A stretch of 29,920 nt of DNA from Desulfuromusa sp. Lineage in GTDB: Bacteria > Desulfobacterota > Desulfuromonadia > Desulfuromonadales > Geopsychrobacteraceae. Of this stretch, positions 15,068-22,393 are shown piece after piece (positions within the stretch are counted from its first letter, which is position 1; every line of letters starts with the position of its first letter). The notes beneath the pieces are model-generated. The model was not told the DNA's origin. It did no database searches and was given only the letters and a program-made list of their open reading frames with translations. The stretch spans positions 1 to 29,920 of the forward strand of contig JAOZLQ010000004.1 of NCBI GenBank assembly GCA_029934755.1, read 5' to 3'. The position numbers and the translations under genes are program-made.

Positions 15068-15107
15068 TTCCCCTCTCCCTGAGGGAGAGGGCTAGGGTGA
15101 GGGGGAA
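15068..15107. repeat. REP-like palindromic element, copy 2 (inverted)
   Basis: A perfect hairpin CCCTCTCCC-TGA-GGGAGAGGG (15071-15091) is followed by CTAGGGTGAGGGGGAA. Read on the minus strand it has the same plan as copies 1 and 3 (CCCCTCAYCC head, then a hairpin), so it is inverted relative to copy 3, 40 bases away. It lies between rlmN and mtnP. Confidence 0.7.
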
Positions 15108-15147
15108 ATGTTGCCAACTGCACCCAAATAGTAATCTTGTCTAATAA

Positions 15148-15185
15148 TTCCCCTCATCCGGCCTCCTTCTCCCTCATGGAGAAGG
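15148..15185. repeat. REP-like palindromic element, copy 3
   Basis: The sequence is TTCCCCTCATCCGGCCT followed by the hairpin CCTTCTCC-CTCAT-GGAGAAGG (15165-15185). It matches copy 1 (2615-2660) apart from an eight-base deletion (CTGGCCAC) and one C. It begins ~29 bases after the rlmN stop, where it may also protect or end the rlmN mRNA. Confidence 0.7.
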
Positions 15186-15213
15186 TGCAAAAGGAAGATC
15201 CATACTATTCAAA

Positions 15214-16263
15214 TTACTTTTGCAAAACCTCCGATTTATCCTCAAGTTTCCCTTTTAACTGTCCACAGGCTGCAGAGATATCCTGTCCCTTACTGGCGCG
15301 AAGTGTCGCCACAATATCTCGCTGTAAAAGGTAACTCTGGAACGCTTTGATTGATTCTTCTGTAGGGGCCACAAATTCAGCCCCATCGTGTTCATTGTAC
15401 GCAATCAAATTAACTTTACAACGAACACCATGTAGCAGCTTTACCATCCGTTTGGCATCAGTAGTTGAATCGTTCACCCCACCGATCAAAATGTACTCAA
15501 AGGTCACCCGTTGTCTGGTATTACGAGAATATTCCCGGCAAGCGTTCATCAATACATCAAGAGGATAACGCCGATTAACCGGCATCAACTGATCACGAAC
15601 TTCATCCGTCGTTGCGTTGAGAGAAACAGCCAAACTAACTTTAATTCTCTGACTCAACTCAGCGATTTCAGGAACCAGACCACAAGTAGACAGTGTAACC
15701 CGGCGGGTTCCATAACCAAGCCCATCATCCAGATAAAAAATCTTCAGGGCAGTCACTACATTGTCCAGATTATGTAAAGGTTCGCCCATCCCCATCAGGA
15801 CAATATTAGAGATCGGTCCATCCTGTAATGCAGCACAAACCTGATTGACAATCTCTTCAGGTCGTAAATTTCGCGCCAGCCCGAATGTTCCCGTCATACA
15901 AAACTGACAGCCCATGGCACAGCCAACCTGAGTCGAAATACATAAAGTCGCCCGCCCTTCGTCCATCGGAATCCGGACAACTTCCACAGCCTCACCGTCG
16001 TCAAGACGAAATAAGTATTTACGGGTTCCATCACTGCTGGTTTCAACAATTTCCGGCTGCCATGAAGAAATAGTGGCTCGTTCTGCGAGTTGGCTGCGAA
16101 ACTGTTTTGCCAGATCTGTCATCTGATCGAAATCAGTGACATGACGCTGATAAATCCAGCGCAAAATTTGTTTTGCCCGATATTTTTCTTTACCAAGATC
16201 AGAAAGAAATTCTTCCAATTGCTCCTGGGTCAGACTTTTAAGATCGATCTTTCCTGCGTTCAA
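15214..16263 (-). CDS. rlmN: RlmN, 23S rRNA/tRNA adenine-C2 methyltransferase
   Basis: This radical-SAM enzyme methylates C2 of A2503 in 23S rRNA and of A37 in some tRNAs. The 349-aa protein shows the cluster CxxxCxxC at C115/C119/C122 (GCAMGCQFC), the methyl-carrier Cys C333 in ISAACGQL, and C108 at the spacing seen in E. coli. MGMGEPLHN and VSLNATTDEVRDQLMPVNRRYP are further family segments. The start is TTG 16263, preceded by GAGG and an uninterrupted T9 tract that runs into the start codon; no ATG is near. It stands alone, with REP-like elements downstream and a repeat-rich gap upstream. No clear promoter was found. Confidence 0.95.
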   Translation of the reverse strand: MNAGKIDLKSLTQEQLEEFLSDLGKEKYRAKQILRWIYQRHVTDFDQMTDLAKQFRSQLAERATISSWQPEIVETSSDGTRKYLFRLDDGEAVEVVRIPMDEGRATLCISTQVGCAMGCQFCMTGTFGLARNLRPEEIVNQVCAALQDGPISNIVLMGMGEPLHNLDNVVTALKIFYLDDGLGYGTRRVTLSTCGLVPEIAELSQRIKVSLAVSLNATTDEVRDQLMPVNRRYPLDVLMNACREYSRNTRQRVTFEYILIGGVNDSTTDAKRMVKLLHGVRCKVNLIAYNEHDGAEFVAPTEESIKAFQSYLLQRDIVATLRASKGQDISAACGQLKGKLEDKSEVLQK

Positions 16264-16274
16264 AAAAAAACCTC
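16261..16274 (-). promoter_or_regulatory. Shine-Dalgarno plus T9 tract leading into the TTG start of rlmN
   Basis: On the minus strand GAGG is followed by nine T and G, the last two T and the G being the start codon. Length change of this homopolymer would alter the spacing between the Shine-Dalgarno and the start without changing the frame. Confidence 0.55.
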
Positions 16275-16430
16275 ATCAAATTAGGGTGTTACAACCAAAA
16301 GAAGGTTCCAAAAAGGACTTAAAAACTGAAGCATTTAGGAATAGTTTTTCTTGGTGCTCTTGGTGCCTTGGTGGCAATCAGTCTTTGTTTTGGTTATAGG
16401 TTCAATTCATTATAAGTAGCTATTCAATAC
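16264..16430. other. Left half of a 357-base gene-free gap: degenerate repeat sequence
   Basis: No ORF or RNA gene is recognisable. The stretch holds an imperfect terminal inverted repeat, AACCAAAA (16293-16300) with TTTTGGTT (16388-16395), a weak AAAAACT/AGTTTTT inverted repeat (16321-16327 with 16343-16349), and three near-tandem CTTGGTG units at about 16350-16376. It resembles a decayed short dispersed repeat. The rlmN promoter must lie here but was not identified. Confidence 0.4.
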
Positions 16431-16432
16431 GA

Positions 16433-16465
16433 AAAAGCCCTCCGGGAGTTTACCGAAGGGCTTTC
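16433..16465 (-). terminator. Intrinsic terminator downstream of ndk
   Basis: The minus strand reads GAAAGCCCT, an inner CGG/CCG stem, then AGGGCTTTTTC: an eight-bp outer stem and a run of five T. It lies ~155 bases past the ndk stop, with a palindromic element in between. On the plus strand the T-run is only three bases, so minus is favoured. Confidence 0.65.
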
Positions 16466-16491
16466 ACAGAAACAAGCTATTTACCGTGGCG

Positions 16492-16604
16492 TCGCAAAAA
16501 GTCCAGCCTACTACGTTACAGCGTTTCGCCAAGATCTCGACACACATAAAGCATGCCTTCGCTCCTGAAAACCCGCTAAGTCTTGTAGGACGAATTTTTT
16601 GTTT
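16492..16604. repeat. ~110-base imperfect palindromic (MITE-like) element
   Basis: The ends are imperfect inverted repeats: GCAAAAAGTCCAGCCTAC at 16494-16511 and, on the other strand, ACAAAAAATTCGTCCTAC at 16602-16585, matching at 13 of 18 positions. Similarity continues inward (CCTAC, TTA, GCG, TTT), so the whole unit can fold into a long imperfect hairpin. It lies in the ndk 3' untranslated region. On the minus strand it contains a 12-codon ORF (16554-16516) with GGAG upstream, probably meaningless. There is no transposase. Confidence 0.5.
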
Positions 16605-16620
16605 AGCCACTTAACAGTTT

Positions 16621-17034
16621 TTAAAGTAATTCCAAACCATTAAAGAAGTAGCCCAGTTCGAAAGCTGCAGTCTCAGGAGCATCTGAACCATGGGTCGCAT
16701 TCTCACCGATATCGGTACCAAATTCTTTACGCATGGTGCCGTCAGCCGCTTCAGCGGGGTTGGTTGCACCCATCAGATCACGCCACTTGGAGATAGCATT
16801 GTCTGCCTCCAGTGCCATAACAATACACGGACCGCTACTCATAAAATCGGTCAATTCACCAAAGAATGGGCGCTCACTATGTACAGCATAAAAACCCTCA
16901 GCTTCAACTTTACTCAGGTAGAGTTTTTTCAGACCAACAACTTTGAAGCCCTCTGCATAAATCCGTGCCAGAATTTTACCGGCAGAGCCAGCAGCAAAAG
17001 CATCAGGCTTAATAATTGCGAATGTTTTTTCCAT
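16621..17034 (-). CDS. ndk: Nucleoside diphosphate kinase
   Basis: This 137-aa enzyme transfers the gamma-phosphate between nucleoside triphosphates and diphosphates through a phospho-histidine. The active-site His is H115 in NATHGSD; KPDAF at 9-13 and RPFFGELTDFMSSGP are the other family signatures. Length is normal for a bacterial Ndk. GGAG lies upstream of the ATG, and a sigma70-like promoter lies in the 89-base gap after rdgB, so it can be expressed on its own. Downstream are a palindromic element and a terminator. Confidence 0.97.
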   Translation of the reverse strand: MEKTFAIIKPDAFAAGSAGKILARIYAEGFKVVGLKKLYLSKVEAEGFYAVHSERPFFGELTDFMSSGPCIVMALEADNAISKWRDLMGATNPAEAADGTMRKEFGTDIGENATHGSDAPETAAFELGYFFNGLELL

Positions 17035-17073
17035 GATATTTTCTCCTTATATTGATTTACCAAAGTGAGGCGC

Positions 17074-17102
17074 TTTCTAGCATCAGCCCCACAAACTGTC
17101 AA
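17074..17102 (-). promoter_or_regulatory. Sigma70-type promoter for ndk
   Basis: On the minus strand a consensus TTGACA is followed by a 17-base spacer and TAGAAA (four of six). +1 is expected near 17067, giving a leader of ~33 bases containing AAGGAG. Confidence 0.55.
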
Positions 17103-17123
17103 GATATTAACGGCACCATGAAT

Positions 17124-17720
17124 CTACTGCCCTGCCAGCTCCACCAATAATGGAAGAACTTTACGCAGTGCTGTTCCCCGATGGCTGATTCGATTTTTAA
17201 TCTCAAGCGGTAATTCAGCCATGGTTTTACCATATTCGGGAACGATAAAAAGTGGATCGTAACCAAAACCACCAGTGCCACGTTCCCCACGCATAATCAA
17301 TCCCGATACCTGTCCATCATAAGTTTCACATCGCCCATCGGGCCAAGCTAGAGCCACAACACAATGAAAAGCAGCCTGCCTTTTTTCGTCAACAACACTA
17401 TCCATTGTAGCCAATAACTTATCATTGTTGGCGGCATCATCGCCCTGCTTACCGGCATAACGTGCTGAAAACACCCCCGGAGAACCGTTTAGAGCGTCAA
17501 CAACAAGGCCGCTATCGTCAGCCAAGGTCAGGTAGCCACTGAACTCTGCCATCTCTTGAGCTTTTTTACGCGCATTGTCCGCAAAAGTAGAACCATCTTC
17601 AATAACTTCAGGAGGATCGGTCAATTGATCCAACCCGACAACCTCAATGGGGGCATCAGCCAGCAACCGATTAATTTCTTTCAGCTTACCCTGATTTCCG
17701 GTTGCGACCAGCAATTTCAT
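17124..17720 (-). CDS. rdgB: RdgB/HAM1 XTP/dITP pyrophosphatase
   Basis: This 198-aa house-cleaning enzyme hydrolyses XTP, dITP and related deaminated purine nucleotides to monophosphates. Signatures are the N-terminal ATGNQGKLKEI (substrate loop), ADDSGLVVDALNGSPGVFSARYAG and GFGYDPLFIVPE, with SHRGTALRK near the end. The ATG overlaps the rph stop as ATGA, so it is translated together with RNase PH; rph-rdgB pairing is common. Its function fits with ndk next door in nucleotide-pool maintenance, although ndk has its own promoter. Confidence 0.96.
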   Translation of the reverse strand: MKLLVATGNQGKLKEINRLLADAPIEVVGLDQLTDPPEVIEDGSTFADNARKKAQEMAEFSGYLTLADDSGLVVDALNGSPGVFSARYAGKQGDDAANNDKLLATMDSVVDEKRQAAFHCVVALAWPDGRCETYDGQVSGLIMRGERGTGGFGYDPLFIVPEYGKTMAELPLEIKNRISHRGTALRKVLPLLVELAGQ

Positions 17721-18457
17721 AACTCAGAATCCAAAGATTGTTGCTGCAAAAAAGTCAGTTGGGCACACCCTGCCAAAGCCAGGTCACGTAGAGCATCGAG
17801 TTCCTCAAGAGAAAAAGGCTCTTCTTCTGCTGTTCCCTGCACTTCAACAAATTTCCCGGAACCGGTGATAACAAAATTCATATCGACATCGGCGTTGGAA
17901 TCTTCTTCGTAGTTAAGATCAAGTAGTGGTTTTGCTCCGACAATACCGACGCTTATAGCGGCAACACTATCTTTAAGTGGCATTTTTTTCAATTTCCCCT
18001 GCTTCACCAAACCACTCAGAGCATCGTGAAGAGCGACATAAGCTCCGGTAATCGACGCTGTTCGGGTTCCACCATCAGCTTGGAGAACATCACAATCGAT
18101 TTGTACGGTTCTCTCCCCCATACCATCCAGATTGGTAACTGCCCGTAACGAACGGCCTATCAGACGCTGAATTTCCTGCGTTCTTCCCGAAATTTTCCCC
18201 TTGGCTGCTTCGCGCATAGAACGGGTATGGGTTGCACGCGGCAACATGCTGTATTCAGCAGTAACCCACCCCCGGCCTTTACCACGCATAAAAGGAGGAA
18301 CTCGCTCTTCAACCGAGGCATTACAAAGAACCTTGGTTTCACCACAGCAAACCAGTACAGAACCTTCGGCATATTTGGTAAATTGGCGTTGAAAGCTGAT
18401 CGGTCGTAATTGATTTTCCAACCGACCATCAAAACGCTGAATTTCAGTTAACTCCAT
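17717..18457 (-). CDS. rph: Ribonuclease PH
   Basis: This 246-aa phosphorolytic 3'-5' exoribonuclease trims tRNA 3' ends. Family segments include LRPISFQRQFTKYAEGSVLV, RGWVTAEYSMLPRATHTR, EIQRLIGRSLRAV, TVQIDCDVLQADGGTRTASI and the late DLNYEEDSNADVDMNFV. Full length with no sign of the C-terminal frameshift known in E. coli K-12. The ATG follows directly on the amidase stop, with AAGGAG inside the last amidase codons, and its own stop overlaps rdgB. Confidence 0.96.
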   Translation of the reverse strand: MELTEIQRFDGRLENQLRPISFQRQFTKYAEGSVLVCCGETKVLCNASVEERVPPFMRGKGRGWVTAEYSMLPRATHTRSMREAAKGKISGRTQEIQRLIGRSLRAVTNLDGMGERTVQIDCDVLQADGGTRTASITGAYVALHDALSGLVKQGKLKKMPLKDSVAAISVGIVGAKPLLDLNYEEDSNADVDMNFVITGSGKFVEVQGTAEEEPFSLEELDALRDLALAGCAQLTFLQQQSLDSEL

Positions 18458-19537
18458 TCATTTCTCCTTGGACTTTTTGGCGTAACGTTGAATACCCATA
18501 TAGAGGGCCTGAACCATTTTATCTTGATATTTTGGGCTTTGCAATTGCTCCAACTCTTCCGGGTTGCTTAAATAACCAAGTTCGATTTGTACTGTTGGAA
18601 GGTTCCCCCGACCAAGAGACAACCGTGAAGATGGGTAGATTCCACGCACCGCGATAGCACTCTCTCGCAAGCTCCGTGCTAATTCGGTAGCCAGCTGCAT
18701 GCTGTCACTCCCAAAAACCTCAACATCGTTTTGATCAGTAACATTTGAAGTTACTTCTTCTGGGCGGACAAACAAACTGACACCTCTAAGTTCCGAAGAA
18801 AAAGCGGCTTGAGCATGCAATAACAACCAAATATCGACACCCTCTTTCGATGCAGACTGTAGTCGTTGTTCCATCGTCAATTCGTAATCGCCATCACGAC
18901 TTAAGTAAATAGGGATGCCCAGCTTCATCTTCAACTGTTTAGCCAGTTTTTCTGCAATATCCAGATTAAGCTGTTTTTCTTTATACCCAGAAGATGCAAT
19001 AATTCCGGTATCCAACCCACCGTGTCCTGGATCAATAGCAACAGCACCAATCATAGGGCCGTTTTCACTGGTTTTTTTATTCAACAAAAAAGCAAATAAT
19101 TTTTCCAGTCCACTTACCTTCTTTGCAGAAACCTTATCGGTATTAGAGTCAAGATTACGAAAATAGATTGATCGACCAGATAATTGAGCCAACTGGTTGA
19201 GGATAAAACTATCGGTAACACGAAGACGTCCATCAATAAAACGTGGCTTATCTTTCAGAGGGTAATACTCACCCCCTATTTTCAGAAATCCACTCGCGGG
19301 AGAAATCTCTGCAAGACCACGTTTTGTGTTAATGCGAAAGCTATGAGTGATTGAGTTCCAGTACCCAGTCAAACCGACAGCGTCCAATGCATCCTCAATA
19401 GCAATATAAGGGATACCGTCCTGCTGATACACATTTTCCAGTCGTACTGGATCTTTCCCTTGCAAAGCGATATCAACAGCAGCAAATGCCGGATATAACG
19501 GTAGGAACATACAGAATAAAAAAATCAAAAAACGCAT
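18458..19537 (-). CDS. N-acetylmuramoyl-L-alanine amidase (Amidase_3), secreted
   Basis: This 359-aa zinc amidase cleaves the bond between MurNAc and L-Ala in peptidoglycan. A signal peptide covers residues 1-20 (cleavage near AFA/A). Residues ~30-130 resemble a copper-amine-oxidase-N-like beta domain (GIPYIAIEDALDAVGL, LRVTDSFILNQLAQL), which in such proteins likely helps wall binding. The catalytic domain has AIDPGHGGLDTG (H172), E187 in GYKEKQLNLD, H241 in LLLHAQA and the final catalytic Glu in QIELGYLSNPEEL. The usual HANA after the third ligand is HAQA here. It has its own TTGACA promoter and leads rph and rdgB. Confidence 0.92.
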   Translation of the reverse strand: MRFLIFLFCMFLPLYPAFAAVDIALQGKDPVRLENVYQQDGIPYIAIEDALDAVGLTGYWNSITHSFRINTKRGLAEISPASGFLKIGGEYYPLKDKPRFIDGRLRVTDSFILNQLAQLSGRSIYFRNLDSNTDKVSAKKVSGLEKLFAFLLNKKTSENGPMIGAVAIDPGHGGLDTGIIASSGYKEKQLNLDIAEKLAKQLKMKLGIPIYLSRDGDYELTMEQRLQSASKEGVDIWLLLHAQAAFSSELRGVSLFVRPEEVTSNVTDQNDVEVFGSDSMQLATELARSLRESAIAVRGIYPSSRLSLGRGNLPTVQIELGYLSNPEELEQLQSPKYQDKMVQALYMGIQRYAKKSKEK

Positions 19538-19561
19538 GATAACTCCCTGAAAGGCTGGATG

Positions 19562-19591
19562 GTTATAGCTTAGCCTTCAGTGCTCTGTCAA
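19562..19591 (-). promoter_or_regulatory. Strong sigma70-type promoter for amidase-rph-rdgB
   Basis: TTGACA, an 18-base spacer and TATAAC on the minus strand. The predicted +1 is near 19555, with GGGAG before the ATG. It lies in the 78-base gap after the DHH gene. Confidence 0.65.
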
Positions 19592-19615
19592 TCAAATGGA
19601 CTCTATAGGAGAGAC

Positions 19616-20650
19616 TTAGACAAGTGATTCACCTGCTGTTTGTTTAAGATTAAGAGCCTGAAACATCCGCTCGGTAAGTAATTGCTCCAATTTCTGTTGC
19701 GATTGTTTATCCGCATCTATACTGCGGATTTGACCACCCGCGATCATCCCATGGCCGCCAGCCGTTCCAATTCCTGCAACCATTTGTTGTATAATCAATC
19801 CAAGCCGTGCCTCCGGGTTTAGAGAACGCATCGATAGAATCTGGGTTCCATTAAACCAACCCATTCCGAGGACACACTCCACTCCTTGTTGGCGCAACAA
19901 AAAGTCAGCCAATTCCGCGACCAGATCCGGATTTTCGACCTTATGCAAATTAAAAACCAGCATTTCACCATAAATCCGCGCATTTTCAATTGCAGTGTGA
20001 AAGGTAGAAAAATAATTACGTGAAACTTGGGGATGAATAATATTATAAAGAATCTGATTATTCGAAATGGGCAGTAGTTTTAAATATGCCTCACGGTCTG
20101 CTTTTGACCACTCGCGACCAAGATCTTGGGTCTCTGATTTAATCGCATAGAACAAGCTGGTTGCAAGTTTTGTATTAATCGATACATCCTGATCATTCAG
20201 GTATTCATAAAGAATGGTTGCTGAAGCACCATAATGCTCACGAACATCAACCCATAGAATATCTGAAAAATCTTTTTTTGGCGGATGATGATCTATAACT
20301 AGATGAACTGGTTGACCTTCTGGTAATGAATTATTCCCCGCACCCGGTTGGGTGTCAACCATGCAAATTACAGAAAACTGGCTCAGATTCAGTTCACAGA
20401 TTGGCAGCAGTGAAATCTCCAAGAGTTCAACCATCTTACGATTCTCACTACGGCCAATCACTCCACCATAAGCCAATACCGCATCCTGTCCAGTTTTCAT
20501 CAAAATCAGATGGCGCAATGCCACAGCAGATGCGATAGAATCTGGATCAGGGTTATCATGACAGATAATTAGAATCTTGCCCTGACCACGTAGCCATTCA
20601 ATCATATCGCTTACTGAATTACCTGCGTCAGTTTTGACCCTATTCAGCAT
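19616..20650 (-). CDS. DHH-family phosphoesterase (NrnA/oligoribonuclease-like)
   Basis: This protein has an N-terminal DHH domain with CHDNPDPDS, MVDTQPG and VIDHHPP as metal-binding motifs, and a C-terminal DHHA1 domain with GGHGMIAGGQI. The architecture matches NrnA-like nano-RNases and pAp or cyclic-dinucleotide-intermediate phosphatases; which substrate applies is open. From ATG 20650 it has 344 aa; the frame extends to a GTG at 20674, but a GGTGG Shine-Dalgarno stands just before the ATG. It follows the DUF512 gene by 38 bases. Confidence 0.9.
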   Translation of the reverse strand: MLNRVKTDAGNSVSDMIEWLRGQGKILIICHDNPDPDSIASAVALRHLILMKTGQDAVLAYGGVIGRSENRKMVELLEISLLPICELNLSQFSVICMVDTQPGAGNNSLPEGQPVHLVIDHHPPKKDFSDILWVDVREHYGASATILYEYLNDQDVSINTKLATSLFYAIKSETQDLGREWSKADREAYLKLLPISNNQILYNIIHPQVSRNYFSTFHTAIENARIYGEMLVFNLHKVENPDLVAELADFLLRQQGVECVLGMGWFNGTQILSMRSLNPEARLGLIIQQMVAGIGTAGGHGMIAGGQIRSIDADKQSQQKLEQLLTERMFQALNLKQTAGESLV

Positions 20651-20688
20651 CGAACCCACCTTCCTGAATTGCACAAGCTATCTGTTTT

Positions 20689-21999
20689 TCACACATGAAA
20701 GACATCAACCGGACCATCAGCCAACCGCTCCAACCCGTCAAGTATTCCCCATGGGGAGTTTTCAACAGCAAGGACAGAGGTTTTAAGGGATGAATCGATA
20801 TCTTCGATAGACATATCATCCAGAAATAAACGATCCCCATCTTTCAGCATAACATCTGGAATCAAAAGCCCAGCACCCAAAGTTAAATGTTGCAACTGAT
20901 TTAATAAATCAGTACCGGTTATTAATCCGGTCACCGTAACATCAGGACCAAAAAAATCATTCTTAATTGCAATCACATCCAGCTTGACCCCTGCTTTCAG
21001 GCTAAGTTGATCAGCAAATTTAAGCAATTCATCTTTAAACAAACAACCTGTTACCAAAGTAATTCTATCTAATTCCAACGGCTCTGTCTCAAGCAGAACT
21101 TCTTTTGCTTGTTGTCGAAATTGGGTAACCATCCCAACACCATTTTCAATTTGTGGAAACTCTTCATAATCAACAAAAGGTGGAATAGTCTGTCCCGCCT
21201 GAAGATAAAATTCATCGGCAGGGAAAACAAAGCGACTATTGTACTGAAGTAAAAATTGTTGCTGATATTGATGGATAATTTCAAGGGAAGAGATTGCATC
21301 CTGGCGTGTCATTTTTTCTAATTGTGGTAATTTCTGACGAAATTGCGTCAGCCCAACCGGAACCACCGCCAAAGAAACAATTTGCGGGTAAAACTGTGAA
21401 AGATCTTCAATCGTCTGCTGGAGTGCTGTCCCATCATTAATTCCCGGACATAAAACCACCTGACAATGAAGTTCAATCCCTGCAGAAGTTAAACGTTTGA
21501 GCAATGGTAAAATTTCTGGAATTTTTGTACCAAGGAGTTTTTCACGCAAATCATGATCAGTTGCATGCACGGAAATATACAAAGGTGAAAGTTGGTCACG
21601 AATTATTCTTTGCAAATCAGCTTCATTCAGGTTAGTTAAGGTGATATATGATCCATAAAGATAGGAAAAACGATAATCTTCATCCTTGATATACAGAGTG
21701 CTTCGCATCCCTTTTGGCAACTGATGAACAAAACAAAAAAGGCACTGATTTCCACATTGCCGCGGCTGTGGATGTTCCAATATTAGGCCCAGATCTTCCT
21801 GCGATTCTTTTTCCAGCTCAAATTCCCATAATTCATCGCCACGCAACACTCCCAGCAAAAGCCGATCAACCTCTAAGTGAAGGTGATAATCAACCATATC
21901 GGTCATTTCATGACCATTAATACTAAGCAACCTGTCACCAATAAGTAGCCCAAGTTCTGCGGCGTAACTGCCTAATTCAACCGATTCGATTCTTAACAT
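20689..21999 (-). CDS. DUF512 radical-SAM protein with N-terminal PDZ-like domain
   Basis: This 436-aa protein begins with a PDZ-like region (residues 1-60, LGSYAAELGLLIGDRLLSINGHEM). A radical-SAM cluster CxxxCxxC follows at C82/C86/C89 (QCGNQCLFCF) with FVHQLPKGMR after it, and then the DUF512 C-terminal domain (TGCLFKDELLKFADQL, VTGLITGTDLL). Such proteins are known from Clostridia, cyanobacteria and Deltaproteobacteria; their substrate is, to my knowledge, unestablished. No obvious promoter was found in the 93 bases between the hfq terminator and its start. The gene precedes the DHH phosphoesterase. Confidence 0.9.
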   Translation of the reverse strand: MLRIESVELGSYAAELGLLIGDRLLSINGHEMTDMVDYHLHLEVDRLLLGVLRGDELWEFELEKESQEDLGLILEHPQPRQCGNQCLFCFVHQLPKGMRSTLYIKDEDYRFSYLYGSYITLTNLNEADLQRIIRDQLSPLYISVHATDHDLREKLLGTKIPEILPLLKRLTSAGIELHCQVVLCPGINDGTALQQTIEDLSQFYPQIVSLAVVPVGLTQFRQKLPQLEKMTRQDAISSLEIIHQYQQQFLLQYNSRFVFPADEFYLQAGQTIPPFVDYEEFPQIENGVGMVTQFRQQAKEVLLETEPLELDRITLVTGCLFKDELLKFADQLSLKAGVKLDVIAIKNDFFGPDVTVTGLITGTDLLNQLQHLTLGAGLLIPDVMLKDGDRLFLDDMSIEDIDSSLKTSVLAVENSPWGILDGLERLADGPVDVFHV

Positions 22000-22092
22000 T
22001 CTCTGTTATCTTTCTTAATCCAGTTGTTTTCTGTAGCTAGAAAACCTGTTTCGAGACTAGAACAAATACCTAAGTCAGAAGGGGAAAACAAC

Positions 22093-22119
22093 AAGGGCGA
22101 CACCACCGGTGTCGCCCTT
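22093..22119 (-). terminator. Terminator hairpin after hfq
   Basis: A perfect 12-bp stem (AAGGGCGACACC / GGTGTCGCCCTT) with a three-base loop, followed on the minus strand by TTGTTGTTTT. The T tract is imperfect, but the stem is very stable and lies ~28 bases past the hfq stop. Confidence 0.8.
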
Positions 22120-22146
22120 GAGAGAAAATTTCACCCAAAAAAAGGA

Positions 22147-22380
22147 CTAGTCACGCCCACCATGCAAACGAAAAGTGCCATCAGCTGAGGTAATTGAGCT
22201 AACCGCATGTTTATAGATAAGGATATCACCTCCGCTTTCTGCCAGGATACAAAAGCTGTCAAAAGACTTTATATATCCCTCTAGCTGATCCCCGGTCATC
22301 ATGACAAGAGTAACCTTAACCCGCTCTTTACGAGCTTGATTCAAGTACTGATCTTGAATATTAAATGGTGATTTAGGCAT
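22147..22380 (-). CDS. hfq: RNA chaperone Hfq
   Basis: This 77-aa Sm-like protein is the ring-forming chaperone that pairs small RNAs with mRNAs. It has the family Sm1 motif (VKVTLVMMTGDQLEGYIKSFDSFCILAE) broken at the usual place, and Sm2 YKHAVSSI. Start is ATG 22380, with GGAG seven bases upstream; the open frame runs back to 22413 into the end of miaA but without a better signal. The C-terminal tail is short (about nine residues after Sm2), unlike the long E. coli tail. It follows miaA by 13 bases in the conserved mutL-miaA-hfq order and ends at a strong hairpin. Confidence 0.97.
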   Translation of the reverse strand: MPKSPFNIQDQYLNQARKERVKVTLVMMTGDQLEGYIKSFDSFCILAESGGDILIYKHAVSSITSADGTFRLHGGRD

Positions 22381-22393
22381 GTCCGCTCCTTTA

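Noticed and set aside
16516..16554. 12-codon minus-strand ORF with GGAG upstream, in the ndk 3' region
   Set aside because: Within the palindromic element; too short, and its sequence is better explained by the repeat arms.
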